The notes under the pieces: model-generated
The model's input: only the letters and a program-made list of their open reading frames with translations
Databases searched by the model: none
What the model was told of the DNA's origin: nothing
Source: Hyphomicrobiales bacterium
GTDB lineage: Bacteria; Pseudomonadota; Alphaproteobacteria; Rhizobiales; Rhizobiaceae
Direction of reading: 5' to 3'
DNA length: 64,000 nt
NCBI GenBank assembly: GCA_002709005.1
Contig: PAPH01000060.1
Coordinates: 1 to 64,000 of the forward strand
Translations under genes and position numbers: made by a program
Shown here: piece after piece, positions 61,756 through 64,000 of the stretch
Position numbering within the stretch: the stretch's first letter is position 1
Layout: each line of letters begins with the position of its first letter

Positions 61756-61953
61756 GGAGGAGTCCCGGAGTCTTCAGAATTGGTTATTGGCGAACGGCGC
61801 GCATCGGGCCGCATCGGATGAATGTATAACTTCGCCGGCCATTGTCGAGGGGCAAAGATGGGCGGGCGTCTCCCTCGGGTTTGCCAGGGTCGTAGATATT
61901 GCGTTAGGACATCGGCTGTATTTGATACAAAAACGAGTGATCATGGGGATGTC

Positions 61954-64000
61954 ATGCGGACAGAGACTGGACAAGTCTTCCACCTGAAAGACTATGCGCC
62001 GACCGCGTTCGAAGTGGAACGGATCGATCTCACTTTCGAACTCGCCCCCGAAAGCACCAAGGTTGTTGCCCGTTCCATCCTCAAACGGCGCGAGGGCGTG
62101 GCTGAAGACGCTCCGCTGGTCTTCGACGGTGACGATCTGACGCTGGATGCGCTCAGGATCGACAGCATCGATGTTGCCGAGGGCGATTACGACGTTTCGC
62201 CGGACAGCCTCACGGTCCGCAATCTGCCGGCGTCCGAGCCCTTCGAGATCACGGTTGAAACCACCCTCGCCCCGGAAAAGAACACCCAGCTCATGGGGCT
62301 CTACCGGTCGAGCGGAAACTACTGCACCCAGTGCGAGGCGGAAGGCTTTCGCCGCATCACCTATTTCTACGACCGGCCGGATGTGCTCACCGTCTACACG
62401 GTGACGATCATTGCGCCGACCGACGTGCCCGTTCTTCTTTCCAACGGCAATTTCCTCGGTGGCGGAAACTACGACGAAGGCCGGCATTTCGCCGCTTGGT
62501 ACGACCCCCACCCCAAGCCCTCCTATCTCTTCGCGCTGGTGGGCGGCGATCTCGGCATGATCTCCGACACGTTCACCACGATGAGCGGACGCGACGTCGA
62601 ACTCAGGATCTATGTCGAGCACGGCAAGGAGGAGCGCGCTGCCTACGCGATGGATTCGCTCAAGCGCTCGATGCGCTGGGACGAGGAGGTCTACGGGCGC
62701 GAATACGATCTCGACATCTTCATGATCGTCGCCGTTTCCGACTTCAACATGGGGGCGATGGAGAACAAGGGGCTCAACGTCTTCAACGACAAATACGTTC
62801 TTGCCGACCCGGAGACCGCCACCGACCAGGACTACGCAAATATCGAGGCGATCATCGCCCACGAATACTTCCACAACTGGACCGGCAACCGTATCACCTG
62901 CCGCGACTGGTTCCAGCTGTGCCTGAAGGAAGGGCTGACGGTCTACCGCGACCACACCTTCTCGCAGGACCAGCGCTCGGCTCCGGTCAAGCGGATTGCC
63001 GAGATCAAGACGCTAAAGGCGCACCAGTTTCCCGAGGATGCCGGCCCTCTCGCCCATCCGGTCAGGCCCTCGACCTACAAGGAAATCAACAACTTCTACA
63101 CCGCGACCGTCTACGAGAAGGGCTCCGAGGTCGTCGGCATGATCCGCACCCTTCTCGGCGATGAGACATTCCGCAAAGGCATGGATCTCTATTTCGAGCG
63201 CCATGACGGCCAGGCGGTGACGATCGAGGATTTTGTCGCCTGCTTCGCCGAAGTCTCCGGTCGCGACCTCGAGCAGTTCATGCTCTGGTACAATCAGGCA
63301 GGCACGCCACTGATTTCCGCCTCTACGACTTACGACGCGGCGAAAAAGACGTTCACCGTGAAGCTCGAGCAGACCGTGAGTCCAACGCCGGGCCAGGCCA
63401 ATAAGGAACCGATGCTCGTTCCTCTCGCCTATGCGCTGATCATGCCGAACGGTTCGATTTCTACCGCCGCCCCCAAGGAGGCGCCCGGCGAGGAGGGCGT
63501 GCTCAACCTGACGGATCGCTCGCAGAGCTTCGTCTTCACCGATGTGGCGTCCCGCCCCGTGTTGTCGCTCAACAGGGGGTTTTCCGCGCCGGTCAACCTG
63601 TCGATGGAGCAGTCGGACGAGGATCTCGCCCATATCGCCCGTCACGAAACCGATGGCGTGGCCCGCTGGCAGGCAATCACGGCCGCGGCGACCCGCCTTC
63701 TCGTAGAGGCCTCGCAACTGGCGCGGGACGGCCGTGAGCTGCCCTCCTCGTCCGAACTGGCAGATATCCTGATTACGGCAGCGGGCGACGAGACGCTCGA
63801 ACCCGCCTTCCGCGCCCAGGCGCTGCAATTGCCCTCCGAAGCCGACATCGCCCGGGAGATCGGATCGAATATCGATCCCGACGCCATTTTCGAGGCGCGC
63901 CGCGCGGTCTTCGACGCGATCGGCACCAAGGGGGCCGAGCTCTTCGTCCGGCTTTCGGGCGAACTGCCGAAAGGCACCTACTCGCCGGCAGCCGACGATG
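61954..64000 (+). CDS. pepN: aminopeptidase N, N-terminal part
   Basis: An M1-family zinc aminopeptidase cut by the right edge; about 682 of roughly 880 residues are visible. The start MRTETGQVFHLKDYAPTAFEVERIDLTFEL is the PepN type. It contains the substrate-recognition GAMEN (267-271), the zinc motif HEYFH (303-307) with NWTGNR, and the downstream KEGLTVYRD glutamate ligand. GGGGA precedes the ATG. It is divergent from the coxL-like gene across about 200 bases. Confidence 0.95.
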   Translation, partial: MRTETGQVFHLKDYAPTAFEVERIDLTFELAPESTKVVARSILKRREGVAEDAPLVFDGDDLTLDALRIDSIDVAEGDYDVSPDSLTVRNLPASEPFEITVETTLAPEKNTQLMGLYRSSGNYCTQCEAEGFRRITYFYDRPDVLTVYTVTIIAPTDVPVLLSNGNFLGGGNYDEGRHFAAWYDPHPKPSYLFALVGGDLGMISDTFTTMSGRDVELRIYVEHGKEERAAYAMDSLKRSMRWDEEVYGREYDLDIFMIVAVSDFNMGAMENKGLNVFNDKYVLADPETATDQDYANIEAIIAHEYFHNWTGNRITCRDWFQLCLKEGLTVYRDHTFSQDQRSAPVKRIAEIKTLKAHQFPEDAGPLAHPVRPSTYKEINNFYTATVYEKGSEVVGMIRTLLGDETFRKGMDLYFERHDGQAVTIEDFVACFAEVSGRDLEQFMLWYNQAGTPLISASTTYDAAKKTFTVKLEQTVSPTPGQANKEPMLVPLAYALIMPNGSISTAAPKEAPGEEGVLNLTDRSQSFVFTDVASRPVLSLNRGFSAPVNLSMEQSDEDLAHIARHETDGVARWQAITAAATRLLVEASQLARDGRELPSSSELADILITAAGDETLEPAFRAQALQLPSEADIAREIGSNIDPDAIFEARRAVFDAIGTKGAELFVRLSGELPKGTYSPAADD

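Noticed and set aside
59512-61821. 769-codon open frame opposite the coxL-like gene
   Set aside because: No ribosome site or recognisable domain; the opposite strand carries clear molybdenum hydroxylase motifs.
1-64000. CRISPR array, tRNA, rRNA, insertion sequence or prophage
   Set aside because: No regularly spaced direct repeats, clover-leaf sequences, transposase motifs or phage structural genes were seen in the read-through.

Overview
The window is chromosomal DNA of a GC-rich alphaproteobacterium, most likely of the order Hyphomicrobiales (Rhizobiales). The evidence is gene content and order. There is an Omp25/Omp31-type barrel pair, an OhrR-regulated ohr gene, an lptF-lptG-lptD-surA-pdxA-rsmA operon and a fabD-fabG-acpP-fabF-mltG-yicC-gmk cluster. 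S6 carries a long Asp/Arg/Gly tail, and the rpsF-rpsR-DUF2232-rplI order is the usual alphaproteobacterial one. The genus cannot be fixed from the sequence. No tRNA, rRNA, CRISPR array, insertion sequence, prophage or plasmid backbone gene was seen, so this is mostly core genome with some accessory genes.

Layout. 1-4.1 kb: a partial AI-2E permease, a CDP-alcohol phosphatidyltransferase, purM-purN, then a DMT exporter preceded by an RNA that looks like a ykkC-class (guanidine-I family) riboswitch. 4.1-5.7 kb: a secreted DUF7282 protein and the divergent ohr/ohrR peroxide pair, whose intergenic region holds two perfect 12-bp palindromes. 5.8-13.4 kb: a large molybdopterin oxidoreductase, rlmJ, a LysR regulator, a secreted unknown with an RNase T2-like lipoprotein, a GST and two tandem outer-membrane barrels. 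13.7-21.2 kb: a Ca/Na antiporter, a PTR1-like dehydrogenase overlapping uvrC, then pgsA-moaD-moaE-ung, a DMT transporter and ndk. 21.3-32.4 kb is the most accessory part: a GST, an SH3b protein, a DUF2799 lipoprotein, a glycine-rich repeat secreted protein, an ABC-F ATPase, a DUF922 metalloprotease, a 62-residue protein with an EcfG-like promoter, an orphan TadG-like protein and a PAS-GGDEF-EAL enzyme. 32.4-42.4 kb: pepA-holC, and divergently the LPS-transport operon with pdxA and rsmA. 42.4-50.6 kb: a GT2/LABN lipid-modification pair, an EVE-domain protein, and the fatty-acid/peptidoglycan cluster on the minus strand. 50.8-56 kb: a second antiporter, an aldo/keto reductase and the S6-S18-DUF2232-L9 operon. 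56-64 kb: a family-4-like uracil-DNA glycosylase lacking two cluster cysteines, an MFS and a DMT transporter, a CoxL-like molybdenum hydroxylase large subunit, and the 5' part of pepN.

How the genes fit together. Many genes build the envelope: LptF/G/D with a SurA-like chaperone, MltG, FabD/FabG/AcpP/FabF, PgsA, the GT2/LABN pair and the barrels. Two large molybdoenzymes sit in the same window as moaD/moaE, although neither is adjacent to them. No single large undescribed system was found. The observations most worth testing are the ykkC-class leader before the DMT exporter, the stress-promoter small gene, the glycine-rich secreted protein with its SH3b/DUF2799 neighbours, and three enzymes with altered signature residues: RNase T2, family-4 UDG and the PTR1-like SDR.
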